Translations under genes and position numbers: made by a program | Shown here: positions 8,397 to 17,845 of the stretch, piece after piece | How the letters are laid out: the number at the start of each line of letters is the position of its first letter | Numbering within the stretch: the first letter of the stretch is position 1 | The notes under the pieces: model-generated | Seen by the model: the letters and a program-made list of their open reading frames with translations, nothing else | Told to the model about the DNA's origin: nothing | Database searches by the model: none | Assembly (NCBI GenBank): GCA_017694785.1 | Contig: JADIMK010000023.1 | Coordinates: forward strand, 1 to 33,385 | Direction of reading: 5' to 3' | Source of the DNA: Candidatus Cryptobacteroides intestinigallinarum | Lineage (GTDB): Bacteria > Bacteroidota > Bacteroidia > Bacteroidales > UBA932 | Length of the DNA: 33,385 nt

Positions 8397-9602
8397 TTAC
8401 TTCACAGGAGGCAGGCCCATTTCTATATTGCGTTTTCTTATCAGTGATTCCAGGAAATAGTAGTCAGCATAGTTGAGCGGTACATCGATTCCGCTTCCGT
8501 GCGGGATGCTCCCGACGGAGTGCATTAGTATGAACCCTCCGTTTGTGCCGGGCTCGGCTCTGTATGCAGGGGTGGAAAGGGATTCGATTATCTTGTCAGC
8601 CTTTTCCTTGTATTCCTGCTTATTTGTATAATGGTACAGTTCGTAAAGTCCTGAAGCGATTATTGCCGCCGATGACACATCCCTCGGTTCATCAGGTATG
8701 CCTGGGGCGTTGAAGTCCCAGTAAGGGACCAGATCATCCGGCATGTTCGGATTGTTGAAAAGGAAACCGGCGACATTTTCCGCAACATCGAGATAGCGCT
8801 TGTCTCCGGTATAGCGGTATGCTGATGTGAAGCCGTACAGGGCCCATGCCTGACCTCTTGCCCATGCGGAACTGTCGGAATATCCCTGGGCTGTGCATTT
8901 CCCGAGTACTTCGCCTGTCTGAGGGTCATAGTCTACAACATGATAGCAGCTCCAGTCCGGTCTGAAATGGTTCTGCAGTGTCTTGTCTGCATGGCTTGTG
9001 GCTATCTTGGCATAAGTCGAGTCTCCTGTGAACAGTGTGGCCTTGTACAGAAGCTCAAGATTCATCATGTTGTCTATGATCACAGGGCATGTCCATCCTC
9101 TCTGCGACTGCCAGCCTGCATCTACATTCCATGACTGGATTATGCCTGCCCCTGGCCTGAACCTGGTCGAAAGAGATTTCGCTGTATTGACGCAGACTTC
9201 CTCGTAGCCTGGTATATTCTTCAGTCTGAGTCCGTTCCCGTAGCTGTCGTTGATCATGAATCCGACATCATGATGCCACTTGAGGTACTGCACTTCATCA
9301 AGGATCTCAGTGTGGCGGCGGGCGTGTCCGGCCCAGTATTCGTCTCCGGTCAGTTCATACATGTACCAGAGGGTTCCTGCGAAGAAGCCGCTTACCCAGT
9401 CATCAACAGGCACAAATACGATCTTGCCGTTCTGGTATGATGAAGGGATTCTTGTCGTATCCCCCTCTTCAGAAGCTTCAATCAGAAGCTTTGTCTGTAT
9501 CTCAGCATTTGCGATGTTTTCTTTTATCAGGTCTGGACCTGATGCGCAGGCGACAAGTGCAGCGGCTGCTGCAGCTATGGCGAAAATTGCTTTTATATGC
9601 AT
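8397..9602 (-). CDS. GH88 unsaturated glucuronyl hydrolase
   Basis: 401 aa, the usual length for GH88. It hydrolyses the 4,5-unsaturated uronic acid from the non-reducing end of the disaccharides made by PL8/PL29 lyases. The alpha/alpha barrel signatures are present: HHDVGFM with Asp112 and PVIIDNMMNLELL with Asp177, which correspond to the catalytic pair Asp88/Asp149 of Bacillus UGL with similar spacing. The N-terminus is an alanine-rich lipoprotein signal ending LVAC (Cys19), so the enzyme is membrane-anchored. It is the first gene of the leftward unit, with a promoter-like sequence about 85 bp upstream, and is followed after 22 bp by PL8. The sequence does not show whether it prefers sulfated or unsulfated substrates. 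Confidence 0.93.
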   Translation of the reverse strand: MHIKAIFAIAAAAAALVACASGPDLIKENIANAEIQTKLLIEASEEGDTTRIPSSYQNGKIVFVPVDDWVSGFFAGTLWYMYELTGDEYWAGHARRHTEILDEVQYLKWHHDVGFMINDSYGNGLRLKNIPGYEEVCVNTAKSLSTRFRPGAGIIQSWNVDAGWQSQRGWTCPVIIDNMMNLELLYKATLFTGDSTYAKIATSHADKTLQNHFRPDWSCYHVVDYDPQTGEVLGKCTAQGYSDSSAWARGQAWALYGFTSAYRYTGDKRYLDVAENVAGFLFNNPNMPDDLVPYWDFNAPGIPDEPRDVSSAAIIASGLYELYHYTNKQEYKEKADKIIESLSTPAYRAEPGTNGGFILMHSVGSIPHGSGIDVPLNYADYYFLESLIRKRNIEMGLPPVK

Positions 9603-9687
9603 CTGAAATGTATTTTTAGTGTTATCTGGTTAATATAATGTATTGTTTTTCATTTAGGTTACCGTACACGAAAGTGCTATTGGAGTG

Positions 9688-9718
9688 TAAAATTAAATAA
9701 AGTTGGCATAAAAACAAA
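9688..9718 (-). promoter_or_regulatory. Bacteroidota-type promoter for the GH88-PL8-sulfatase unit
   Basis: On the minus strand TTTG (9715-9718) is followed after 19 bases by TAATTTTA (9688-9695). This matches the Bacteroidota consensus TTTG-N19/23-TAnnTTTG at 11 of 12 fixed or free positions, the last base of the -7 box being A instead of G. It would give a leader of about 80 nt before the GH88 start. Confidence 0.5.
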
Positions 9719-9723
9719 ATTTG

Positions 9724-9785
9724 GTCAAGTTGTGATGACAATTGTTTGAAAATGATGAAATTCTTAATAAATTTGTCAACTTGAC
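9724..9785. promoter_or_regulatory. Candidate operator pair flanking the PL8 promoter
   Basis: GTCAAGTTG at 9724-9732 and its exact reverse complement CAACTTGAC at 9777-9785 form a 9-bp inverted repeat with 44 bases between the arms. The right copy extends to a perfect palindrome GTCAA-C-TTGAC (9775-9785) that overlaps the last base of the rightward -7 box. The left copy (GTCAAGTTGTG) is imperfect and lies between the two divergent -33 boxes. The arrangement suits a dimeric regulator acting on both transcription units; which protein binds is unknown. Confidence 0.45.
9745..9775 (+). promoter_or_regulatory. Bacteroidota-type promoter for the PL8-susC-susD unit
   Basis: TTTG (9745-9748) is followed after 19 bases by TAAATTTG (9768-9775), a perfect match to the Bacteroidota -33/-7 consensus. 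Transcription would begin near 9782, leaving a short leader of about 20 nt before the PL8 ATG at 9804. No other good match lies between this promoter and susC. Confidence 0.7.
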
Positions 9786-9803
9786 TTAAATTATGATCTC
9801 CCG

Positions 9804-12800
9804 ATGAAAAAATTTGTCTTTTTTTTCACCATTTTTTATACTGTATTGTCATTCAATGCAAATGCTGCAATAGATCCTCAGTATGGATTTGAAGAAGGTG
9901 TGCCGAAGTTCGTGAAGGTTAACGGAGACGGTCAGGTCGTGTCTTCTTCAGCGAAGCAGAAGGACGGGAAGCATTCTCTCGAGTTCTCATGGAAAGGCCA
10001 GGCTTCATTGGTTTTCAATGATTTCCTTGATATGGAGGCATCAATGAAAGCCTACAGGGGAGGTATGATCATCTGGATCTACAATACCGGTGCAATGGAT
10101 GCACCTCTGAGGTTTACTTTCGTGGATTGGAGTGAAAATGAGATCTGTCACTTTGATTTCAATATGGATTTCACAGGCTGGAGAACTGCATGGATAAAAT
10201 ATGATGACATGCATCTTCCGGGCGGCGGCTATTACGGAGATCTCAAGGCTTCAGACAAGCCGGTCAACGTGTCCAGGATGGAGATATCGACTCCTCCTTC
10301 TGTTCCTGAGGGATGCATATATCTTGACAGGCTTTCGTTCAGGGCATCCAGAATGCATGACCAGATCACCCCCGATATGCAGATTCCGGACAACAACTGC
10401 CATCTGTCGAGAAACATGTGGCACTGGTGCAGGCTCTGGGAGTGGGAACAGTATCCTCAGCTTGAATACAGTCCTATCTCTCAGGAGCAGTCGTCAATGC
10501 TGTCGGACGTTGAGAAGAAGGTGGACGGGATGATAGCCGAAGGTCTTTCAAGTGAAAACTATGTCAGGAATACTCTTGTGCCGAGGGCTGACGGAATGTA
10601 TGAAAAATATGGTCTCGGACGTCTTCCGGACGGATCTGTAACCGGTGCACCTCTGCTTAGCGATGACGAATTCAACAATTCGAAAGGGGAGATGAGGATC
10701 CGTTATATCGGCCAGATCATATATTATTACGCACAGGACTACTATTACACAGGCAGCAAGGCAAATCTTGACAAGATCTTCGTCACGATGGATCATGCCA
10801 TTGACCAGGGTTTCGCTTTTGGCAGCGGCCAGGGTACGAACCACCATTACGGCTATCAGATCCGCGAGCTATACAAAGGAATGTGGCTCCTGCGCAAGGA
10901 AATAGCCGCTGCCGGGAAGACGGATGAGTATGTCAAGGTGCTTGAATACTGGAGCGGTCTTTCCGAGTCAAGGCTGCCTTTCCAGTATGGCAGGGACGAG
11001 ATGCTTGACAGCTGGCATACTCTGCTTGAGACAAAGCTGATATCTGCCATGATGAATTCTTCCGAGGAAGCCAGGTATGCGAAGATGAAGGCTCTCGGAA
11101 TATGGCTCTCTGGATCGCTTGCGTATTCTCCGGGAACTTTGGGCGGCATCAAGAAAGACGGCACATCGTTTCATCATGGCGGCCTGTATCCGGCCTATTC
11201 TGTGGGCGCCTTCGCTGCTCTCGGAGACTATTGCCATTGTACGGCAGGGACAGATTTCGTTATTGACGAGCCTGCCAGAAGATGCTTCAAGCATGCTCTT
11301 CTTACCATGCGCAACTACTGCAATCTTACGGACTGGGGTCTTGGTGTCTGCGGACGTCATCCGTTCAACGGATTCATACCGAAGGCTGATATCAATGCCT
11401 TCGCAAAGCTTGCACTGCTAGGTGACCTTTCCGGGTCCGGCCTTTCAGCCGATCCTGAGCTCGGCGGTGCCTATCTGTATCTCGGTGCTCCTGACCATAG
11501 TCTTGCTTCAGCCTTGTCAAAGGCCGGCGTATCTGCATCTGAAGCTCCGCAGGGATTCTTCGTATACAATTACGGTGCTATGGGTATCCACCGCAGGGAC
11601 AACTGGATGCTGGTCCTCAAGGCTTATAATTCGGATGTGTGGAGTTCCGAGATATATGCTGCGGACAACCGTTTCGGCCGCTATCAGAGCTATGGTTCTG
11701 CACAGCTGATAGGCACGGGCAAGCCTGTTTCAGCAAAAGAAAGCGGATATTCACAGGAGGGCTGGGATTGGAACCGTGTCCCGGGAGCTACGACCATCCA
11801 TCTTCCTTTCGAGAAGCTGGACAGTCCTCTGAAAGGTACTCTCATGGAACGTAACGACAGCCGTTTCCCTGGAGTCTCTTCTCTGGAAGGACGTAACGGC
11901 GTACTTGCCTTTACCTATGTCGAAAAAGACAGGGAGAACTTCTGCCCTGGAGCGACTGCAACAAAGAGTGTATTCTGCTTCGACAACAGGATCATATTCA
12001 TAGGAAGCGGTATTTCCAACAATTCATCTTATCCTACGGAAACAACCCTATATCAGCTGAGGCTTGATGACAGAAATGCTGAAGTAGATCTCAATGATGA
12101 ATGGCTGGATGCTTTCCCTCTCACCTATGTCTTTCCGTCGGACGGACAGGCAGTGCTTACTGATATCAAGGGAAATACATATATAATAAAGGATGCAAGA
12201 GGCCTGAGGGTAGAGAAAAAGACCCAGACATCCCCGTCAGACACGAAGAAGAAGACAGCAACCGGCGATTTTGTGACTGCGTACATTGACCATGGTGTCT
12301 CGCCTTCAGGAGCTTCTTATGAATATATGATGCTTGTGCAGCCTTCAGGGAAAGAAGTGACGAAATATTCCAGGAATCTTCCTTATACAGTGATAAGGAA
12401 TGACAATTCCGCCCATGTTGTCAACGACCATATCACAGGGACTACTGCCTATGTCTGCTATTCGACCTATGACGGCAGTGCGTCTGCCAAGGCGTTTTCT
12501 CTCCTGCCGTCCGGAAAGGAAGCCAAGCCTCATCTTGATGTTGAGAGAATAGACGCAGAGACGATTGTGATGGAGAGGACAGGCGAAGACGGCCGCGTGG
12601 TGATGAGTATCTGTACTCCTGATCTCGGCATTACGCAGAAAGGATATACGACGGCCCAGCCGAGCCAGCCGCTTGAAAGGGAAGTCGTGATAGCAGGAAA
12701 CTGGAGCATTGAAGGAGGCTGCGACAGTGTCAGCGCTTCGCAGTCAGACGGATGTACGGCCATTACTGCTGTATGTATTGATGGCCAGCCTGTAGAATTC

Positions 12801-12818
12801 CACTTGAGAAAAAACTGA
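9804..12818 (+). CDS. PL8 chondroitin/hyaluronan lyase (rightward copy)
   Basis: 1004 aa with a Sec signal peptide (about residues 1-22, ...NANA) and no lipobox, so it is periplasmic or secreted. It has the same three-part PL8 build as the leftward copy but is clearly diverged from it, so it is not a recent duplicate. Candidate catalytic residues are His458 and Tyr465 in HHGGLYPAY, Arg518 in CGRHP and Glu616 in SSEIYAAD. The 7- and 60-residue spacings are the same as in the other copy. It leads the rightward unit ahead of susC, so its expression should follow that of the importer. Two divergent PL8 enzymes in one locus suggest different preferences, for example chondroitin versus dermatan or hyaluronan, or different sulfation patterns; this is inference. 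Confidence 0.9.
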   Translation: MKKFVFFFTIFYTVLSFNANAAIDPQYGFEEGVPKFVKVNGDGQVVSSSAKQKDGKHSLEFSWKGQASLVFNDFLDMEASMKAYRGGMIIWIYNTGAMDAPLRFTFVDWSENEICHFDFNMDFTGWRTAWIKYDDMHLPGGGYYGDLKASDKPVNVSRMEISTPPSVPEGCIYLDRLSFRASRMHDQITPDMQIPDNNCHLSRNMWHWCRLWEWEQYPQLEYSPISQEQSSMLSDVEKKVDGMIAEGLSSENYVRNTLVPRADGMYEKYGLGRLPDGSVTGAPLLSDDEFNNSKGEMRIRYIGQIIYYYAQDYYYTGSKANLDKIFVTMDHAIDQGFAFGSGQGTNHHYGYQIRELYKGMWLLRKEIAAAGKTDEYVKVLEYWSGLSESRLPFQYGRDEMLDSWHTLLETKLISAMMNSSEEARYAKMKALGIWLSGSLAYSPGTLGGIKKDGTSFHHGGLYPAYSVGAFAALGDYCHCTAGTDFVIDEPARRCFKHALLTMRNYCNLTDWGLGVCGRHPFNGFIPKADINAFAKLALLGDLSGSGLSADPELGGAYLYLGAPDHSLASALSKAGVSASEAPQGFFVYNYGAMGIHRRDNWMLVLKAYNSDVWSSEIYAADNRFGRYQSYGSAQLIGTGKPVSAKESGYSQEGWDWNRVPGATTIHLPFEKLDSPLKGTLMERNDSRFPGVSSLEGRNGVLAFTYVEKDRENFCPGATATKSVFCFDNRIIFIGSGISNNSSYPTETTLYQLRLDDRNAEVDLNDEWLDAFPLTYVFPSDGQAVLTDIKGNTYIIKDARGLRVEKKTQTSPSDTKKKTATGDFVTAYIDHGVSPSGASYEYMMLVQPSGKEVTKYSRNLPYTVIRNDNSAHVVNDHITGTTAYVCYSTYDGSASAKAFSLLPSGKEAKPHLDVERIDAETIVMERTGEDGRVVMSICTPDLGITQKGYTTAQPSQPLEREVVIAGNWSIEGGCDSVSASQSDGCTAITAVCIDGQPVEFHLRKN

Positions 12819-12824
12819 TGTAGA

Positions 12825-12844
12825 AGGACCGGTCTGCGGTTCCT
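12825..12844 (+). other. Small hairpin between PL8 and susC
   Basis: AGGACCG (12825-12831) can pair with CGGTTCCT (12837-12844) around a 5-base loop with one bulged T. No T-tract follows, so it is not a terminator. It could stabilise or separate the susC message from the PL8 message, or be chance. Confidence 0.3.
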
Positions 12845-12890
12845 ATGGAATGACACGATATGATTTAATCTAAACTAACTGCATAATCAA

Positions 12891-15800
12891 ATGTACAGGA
12901 CAACAGTTTTATTGGCTGCGCTGCTTGTCTGGATGCTTGGAGCCCAGAATGTCTTTGCGCAGAACATCGAGGTTACCGGACGTGTGACTGATACCTCCGG
13001 AGAACCGCTTGTTGCTGTGACAGTCTATGAATCCGGAAATACATCAAATGGTACTGTCACTGACATGGATGGCAAATACTCCATAACAATGCCACATAGC
13101 GGAATCCTGATCTTCGCCTGTCTCGGATTCGAGGAAATTCGGGAGATGGTAGGTAACCGGTCTGTTATAAATGTGTCGATGGAACAGGAGCAGCTTTCTC
13201 TGGACGCCGCTGAGGTCGTCAGCATAGGTTATGGTTCCGTTGCCAGAAGGGATCTTACCGGCTCGGTAAGCAAAGTGGACATGGGTGAGCTTATGAAGGC
13301 GCCAGTGACCAATTTTGACCAGGCTCTGACAGGTCGTGTGGCCGGAGTTGTCGTCACCACATCGGACGGTTCGCTCGGAGCTGAAGCCAACATCACTATC
13401 CGAGGTAACAACTCATTGACCCAGAGCAGCGAACCTCTGTATGTCATAGACGGTTTCCCTTCAGAGAGTTCGATGGCTCTTGCTCTCAATTCCGCGGATA
13501 TAGAGTCGATTGATATCCTAAAGGATGCATCAGCGACTGCAATATACGGTGCCAGAGGAGCTAACGGTGTGATAGTCATCACGACAAAGCAAGGAATAGA
13601 AGGTAAGCCCAAGATAAACTTCAGTGCGTCATGGACGGGGAACAAGATATCCAACAGGGCTGAACTTATGGATGCTTATGAGTTCGTTGATTTCCAGACG
13701 GATATGTACAATGCCACAGGAAGCACCAATATATACCTGTATCATGACGGGGTCGACTATTCGATTGAAGACTACCGCAATGTATCATCCTATGACTGGC
13801 AGGACAAAATCTACAGGCCGGCTTTTGTCCAGAACTACAGCATCTCGCTTTCAGGAGGAAGCAAGGAAGCCGGCAACAGATACAGCGCCAGCATGTCTGT
13901 CCTGGACCAGGATGGAATTATCGTCAATTCAAATTTCGAGAGATACCAGGGAAAGATAAATTTCTCTCAGAACATAGGTAAGAAGATCAAGGCGGACCTG
14001 AATGTCAACTATTCAAGGACCATCACAAAAGGTACTAACCCGACTTCGGCCCAGCAGTCCTCTTCCGCATCCGGCTGGCTCATGTATTCTGTCTGGGGCT
14101 ACCGCCCGGTGAAGCCGATATGGGATACGGCATCTGATGACGAGTTTCTGAATTCTCCTATTGATGAGTCCATTGCCGACTCAAACGACTACCGGTTCAA
14201 TCCATCTCTATCGGTACGCAATGAGTACAGGAAGACTACAAATGACTATCTGAATGCACAGCTGGGAATTACCTATACCATTATCCCGGATCTTGTGTTC
14301 AAGACTACCGGCACATATTCGTTCCAGAACCGAAGGCGTGACGAATTCAACAATTCCCAGACCTATACAGGATATGAGGGATCCCCGTCCGGAAACGGCA
14401 TCAACGGGGCGATATACTGGACAAGCTGGGTGACATGGCTCAATGAAAACACCCTGACATGGACAAAGCATATCCGCCGGGCACATCATCTCAACCTGCT
14501 GGCCGGAGTCACGTTCCAGGGCCAGAGCAGCGACTACAAGGGAGTGCGTGCGACCCAGATGACTACTGAAGCCCTGGGTCTCAACGGCCTCCATACCGGA
14601 AAATACCAGACTGTGACCCCTTGGGAAAGGAACTGGAGGATGATGTCTGGTCTGTTCAGACTCCAGTACAACTACCGCTACAAATATTATCTGACGGCTT
14701 CGTTCAGAGCTGACGGCTCGTCAAAGTTCCCGACCGACAACCAGTGGGGATATTTCCCTTCCGGTTCTGTGGCATGGAACTTCAACAGGGAGGATCTGCT
14801 CAAGGACAGCCGCTGGCTCAAGAACGGCAAGCTTCGTCTTTCGTGGGGACTTACAGGTAACAACCGTACCACGACTCCTTATGACTTCTATGCACAGATT
14901 ACGACCGTCCCGGGCAGCTCGGAGTCCAATGACTATGTGTTCGGCGGAGAAATAGTACCTGGATATTATCCTGGAAACATGGCTAATGACAATCTCAAGT
15001 GGGAGACTACGGAGCAGTGGAATGCCGGAATCGACCTCGCATTCTTTGAGGGGAACAGGATCAAGATCACCGCAGACTGGTACATGAAGAATACATATGA
15101 CCTTCTTCTGCAGGCGATGATGCCTTCATCGACAGGCTATACGACAGCAATGATGAACATCGGCTCGATGCGCAATACAGGATGGGAATTCTCCCTCGAG
15201 ACGATCAATATAAACAGGAAGAATTTCCAGTGGACGACTTCGTTCAACATCGCACTCAACCGCAACAAGGTGACGGCATTGACCAGCAACCAGTACTCTC
15301 TGCTCACATCAGTGTCGTGGGACCAGAGATTCAACAGCCAGTATCCATACATCACCCAGGTAGGAAAGCCTTCAGGAATGATGTACGGCTTCATATATGA
15401 AGGTACATACAAGGCTGATGAGTTCATAGGTACAAACTATCTCAAGGATGGGGTCCCTTATCTTTCAAGCGTCGGCCGCGAAAATGTGCGCCCTGGAGAT
15501 CCGAAGTACAGGGATATCAACGGCGACGGCATAGTCGATGACAACGACCGTACGATCATCGGTTGCGGCCAGCCGCTGCATACCGGAGGCTTCGGCAATA
15601 CATTCTATTTCTATGGATTTGACCTGAACATCTTCTTCACATGGAGCTACGGTAACGATATACTGAATGCAAACCGCCTTATCTTCGAGAACGGGTCCAT
15701 CTCCAACCTGAACCAGTTCAAGTCGTATGTCGACAGGTATGACTACTATGACAATCCTGACAGCGACATTCCAAGGGTGGGTGCAGAAGGCATGTTCGTA

Positions 15801-16067
15801 TATTCATCAAGGGTAATAGAGGACGGAAGCTATCTGCGTCTGAAGAATGTATCTCTCGGATATACACTTCCTAAGAAGACACTCAGGAAGATGCATTTCG
15901 ATACCATGAGGGTATATGTCTCTGCGGACAACATCTGGACCTGGACGAAATATACCGGACCGGATCCGGAAGTCTCGACAAGGAATTCAGTGCTTACCCC
16001 GGGATTTGACTGGTCGGCCTATCCGAGGGCTTTCGGCCTGACTGCGGGAATCTCATTCACATTCTGA
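12891..16067 (+). CDS. susC: SusC-family TonB-dependent oligosaccharide transporter
   Basis: 1058 aa, normal for SusC. It forms the outer-membrane barrel that, with its SusD lid, imports oligosaccharides using TonB energy. In order: a signal peptide (about 1-23, ...VFAQ), a carboxypeptidase-D-regulatory-like domain (about 27-105, starting EVTGRVTDTSGEPL), the conserved SusC linker SIGYGSVARRDLTGSVS, the plug domain with LTGRVAGV and ITIRGNNSL...YVIDGFP, then a long barrel rich in aromatic strands. The last residue is Phe (GISFTF), the usual beta-barrel assembly signal. No extra STN domain is present, so direct anti-sigma signalling is not expected. It lies 72 bp after PL8 and 18 bp before susD. 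Context points to glycosaminoglycan oligosaccharides as cargo. Confidence 0.96.
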   Translation: MYRTTVLLAALLVWMLGAQNVFAQNIEVTGRVTDTSGEPLVAVTVYESGNTSNGTVTDMDGKYSITMPHSGILIFACLGFEEIREMVGNRSVINVSMEQEQLSLDAAEVVSIGYGSVARRDLTGSVSKVDMGELMKAPVTNFDQALTGRVAGVVVTTSDGSLGAEANITIRGNNSLTQSSEPLYVIDGFPSESSMALALNSADIESIDILKDASATAIYGARGANGVIVITTKQGIEGKPKINFSASWTGNKISNRAELMDAYEFVDFQTDMYNATGSTNIYLYHDGVDYSIEDYRNVSSYDWQDKIYRPAFVQNYSISLSGGSKEAGNRYSASMSVLDQDGIIVNSNFERYQGKINFSQNIGKKIKADLNVNYSRTITKGTNPTSAQQSSSASGWLMYSVWGYRPVKPIWDTASDDEFLNSPIDESIADSNDYRFNPSLSVRNEYRKTTNDYLNAQLGITYTIIPDLVFKTTGTYSFQNRRRDEFNNSQTYTGYEGSPSGNGINGAIYWTSWVTWLNENTLTWTKHIRRAHHLNLLAGVTFQGQSSDYKGVRATQMTTEALGLNGLHTGKYQTVTPWERNWRMMSGLFRLQYNYRYKYYLTASFRADGSSKFPTDNQWGYFPSGSVAWNFNREDLLKDSRWLKNGKLRLSWGLTGNNRTTTPYDFYAQITTVPGSSESNDYVFGGEIVPGYYPGNMANDNLKWETTEQWNAGIDLAFFEGNRIKITADWYMKNTYDLLLQAMMPSSTGYTTAMMNIGSMRNTGWEFSLETININRKNFQWTTSFNIALNRNKVTALTSNQYSLLTSVSWDQRFNSQYPYITQVGKPSGMMYGFIYEGTYKADEFIGTNYLKDGVPYLSSVGRENVRPGDPKYRDINGDGIVDDNDRTIIGCGQPLHTGGFGNTFYFYGFDLNIFFTWSYGNDILNANRLIFENGSISNLNQFKSYVDRYDYYDNPDSDIPRVGAEGMFVYSSRVIEDGSYLRLKNVSLGYTLPKKTLRKMHFDTMRVYVSADNIWTWTKYTGPDPEVSTRNSVLTPGFDWSAYPRAFGLTAGISFTF

Positions 16068-16085
16068 CAATAAGGAGAAGACGAT

Positions 16086-17786
16086 ATGAAAAAGATATAT
16101 GCTTTGGTATTTTCCGTGCTCTGTCTGACGGTTTCTTCATGCAGCTTCCTGGATATGGAGCCGGAAGTGATAACTGACGGAACATACTACAATTCGGAGT
16201 CAGAGGTCCTCTATGGGCTTGCAGGTGTCTACGGTGTCCTGAACAATGAACCTTTCTACGGCAACTATTTTTCCCTGATGCTTTCCAATACCGATGACCT
16301 GTGCTATTACAACAGGCCGACGGCAAACAATTATTCCGTATGGTACAGGCATGATGCCAGCTCACAGGAAGTCTATGAAGCATGGACCGAGATCTACCAG
16401 GGTATCGGCAATGCAAATTCCTTCCTTGAGGCAGTGGCCGATTCGGAATTTGACGAAGACCACAAGTACTACAATGAAGCCAGATTCCTCAGGGCATACT
16501 ATTATTTCATACTTGCACAGGCATGGGGAGATGTCCCTCTCAGGACCACGGCAGCTACATCGCCTGAAGACGTGGACTGTCCGGCTACATCACAGCTCAA
16601 GGTGCTCCAGTGGGTGGCTTCTGAGATGGAGAACTGTGTGGATCTGGCTTCTGAGACTCTGGAGAACGCCCCGTCGAGAATCACAAGGACCACCGTGTGG
16701 GGAATACTTGCCAGGGTGTATCTCTTCATGGCGGGGGAGACAGTATCCGGAAACGGGGACCTGAGGCATGAATATTTCGGCAAAGCCATGCAGTATGCGA
16801 AGAAGGTCATCGACAGCGGACTGCACCGTCTCAACCCGAGCTATCAGCAGATATTCATCAATATGATCAGCGACATATACGATACAGAGTACCGGGAATC
16901 GATGTGGGAAGCTGATTTCCTAGGCAACCGTTCAAGCTCAGACAACTGGAGCAACGGACGTATAGGGGATCTCATGGGCCTGCAGAGTTCACCTGACGTC
17001 GGTACATATGACGAGGTAAACTGCAACTATGCATACGGTCAGTACAACGGCTCTCTGAAGCTGTGGAATCTCTACTGGCATGAAGACCGGACAGACGATG
17101 AGACCGATCTCTCAACTGTGACAGATGCCCGTCAGGAATGGAACATGTGCCCATACAACTACAACGGAGGTAATTTCGCTCCATACGGACAGTCTGAAGG
17201 CACATGCCGCCCAGGCATAGACAAGACACCTTACAGGCACAACAGTGTGAGCACCACTGTTAATCCTGTCACTGCAAAGGCGATCCGCAACAGCAGCAAA
17301 TACAGGAGAGAAACCATATATGAAGGAGTAAAGGGCGACAGAGGCACATACACGCCGATAAATTATCCGATACTCAGGTATTCGGACGTGCTGCTGATGT
17401 ATGCTGAAGCATACAACGAGTATAACGGAGCTCCTTCCCAGGAGGCTTTCGGATATGTCAAGGCCGTGAGGGACAGGGCGGGGATAAGCACCCGGGACTA
17501 CTCAGAATATTCTTCCCAGGAAGCATTCCGGCAGCTCGTCCGTAATGAAAGAGGACGTGAGCTTTGTTTTGAATCCCTCAGGAAATATGATCTTATCCGC
17601 TGGGGTATATTTGTAGATGCAATGAAGGGATACCTGACTGATACGCAGAGTACTGAATGGGTGGGGACGACGGCTTCTGTTGCGGCAAACACCGCTTCTG
17701 CAGTGCAGGAACGTCATATAGTGCTGCCTATCCCGACGATCGAGCTAGGAGTCAACGGAGCACTTGTACAGAACCCTCTTTGGTAG
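16086..17786 (+). CDS. susD: SusD/RagB-family glycan-binding lipoprotein
   Basis: 566 aa. A lipoprotein signal ends TVSSC (Cys19), followed by the RagB/SusD fold: an N-terminal TPR-like segment with LYGLAGVYGVLN and YNEARFLRAYYYFILAQAWGDVPL, and a C-terminal part with YPILRYSDVLLMYAEAYNE and RNERGRELCFE...DLIRWG. These are the classic family signatures. SusD closes over the SusC barrel at the outer face and captures substrate. It starts 18 bp after susC behind an AAGGAG-like sequence, so translation follows closely. A stretch rich in Asn and Tyr in the middle (about 280-400) probably forms the sugar-facing surface. Substrate is inferred only from neighbours. Confidence 0.95.
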   Translation: MKKIYALVFSVLCLTVSSCSFLDMEPEVITDGTYYNSESEVLYGLAGVYGVLNNEPFYGNYFSLMLSNTDDLCYYNRPTANNYSVWYRHDASSQEVYEAWTEIYQGIGNANSFLEAVADSEFDEDHKYYNEARFLRAYYYFILAQAWGDVPLRTTAATSPEDVDCPATSQLKVLQWVASEMENCVDLASETLENAPSRITRTTVWGILARVYLFMAGETVSGNGDLRHEYFGKAMQYAKKVIDSGLHRLNPSYQQIFINMISDIYDTEYRESMWEADFLGNRSSSDNWSNGRIGDLMGLQSSPDVGTYDEVNCNYAYGQYNGSLKLWNLYWHEDRTDDETDLSTVTDARQEWNMCPYNYNGGNFAPYGQSEGTCRPGIDKTPYRHNSVSTTVNPVTAKAIRNSSKYRRETIYEGVKGDRGTYTPINYPILRYSDVLLMYAEAYNEYNGAPSQEAFGYVKAVRDRAGISTRDYSEYSSQEAFRQLVRNERGRELCFESLRKYDLIRWGIFVDAMKGYLTDTQSTEWVGTTASVAANTASAVQERHIVLPIPTIELGVNGALVQNPLW

Positions 17787-17845
17787 GCTCTTCCGCAACA
17801 AGTACTCTATGCCGGATATAATATGAATGTCAACAAACCAATGTC

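Noticed and set aside
12891..16067. Possible SusC with anti-sigma signalling domain
   Set aside because: Only the carboxypeptidase-regulatory-like domain, plug and barrel are seen; there is no STN domain between the signal peptide and that domain.
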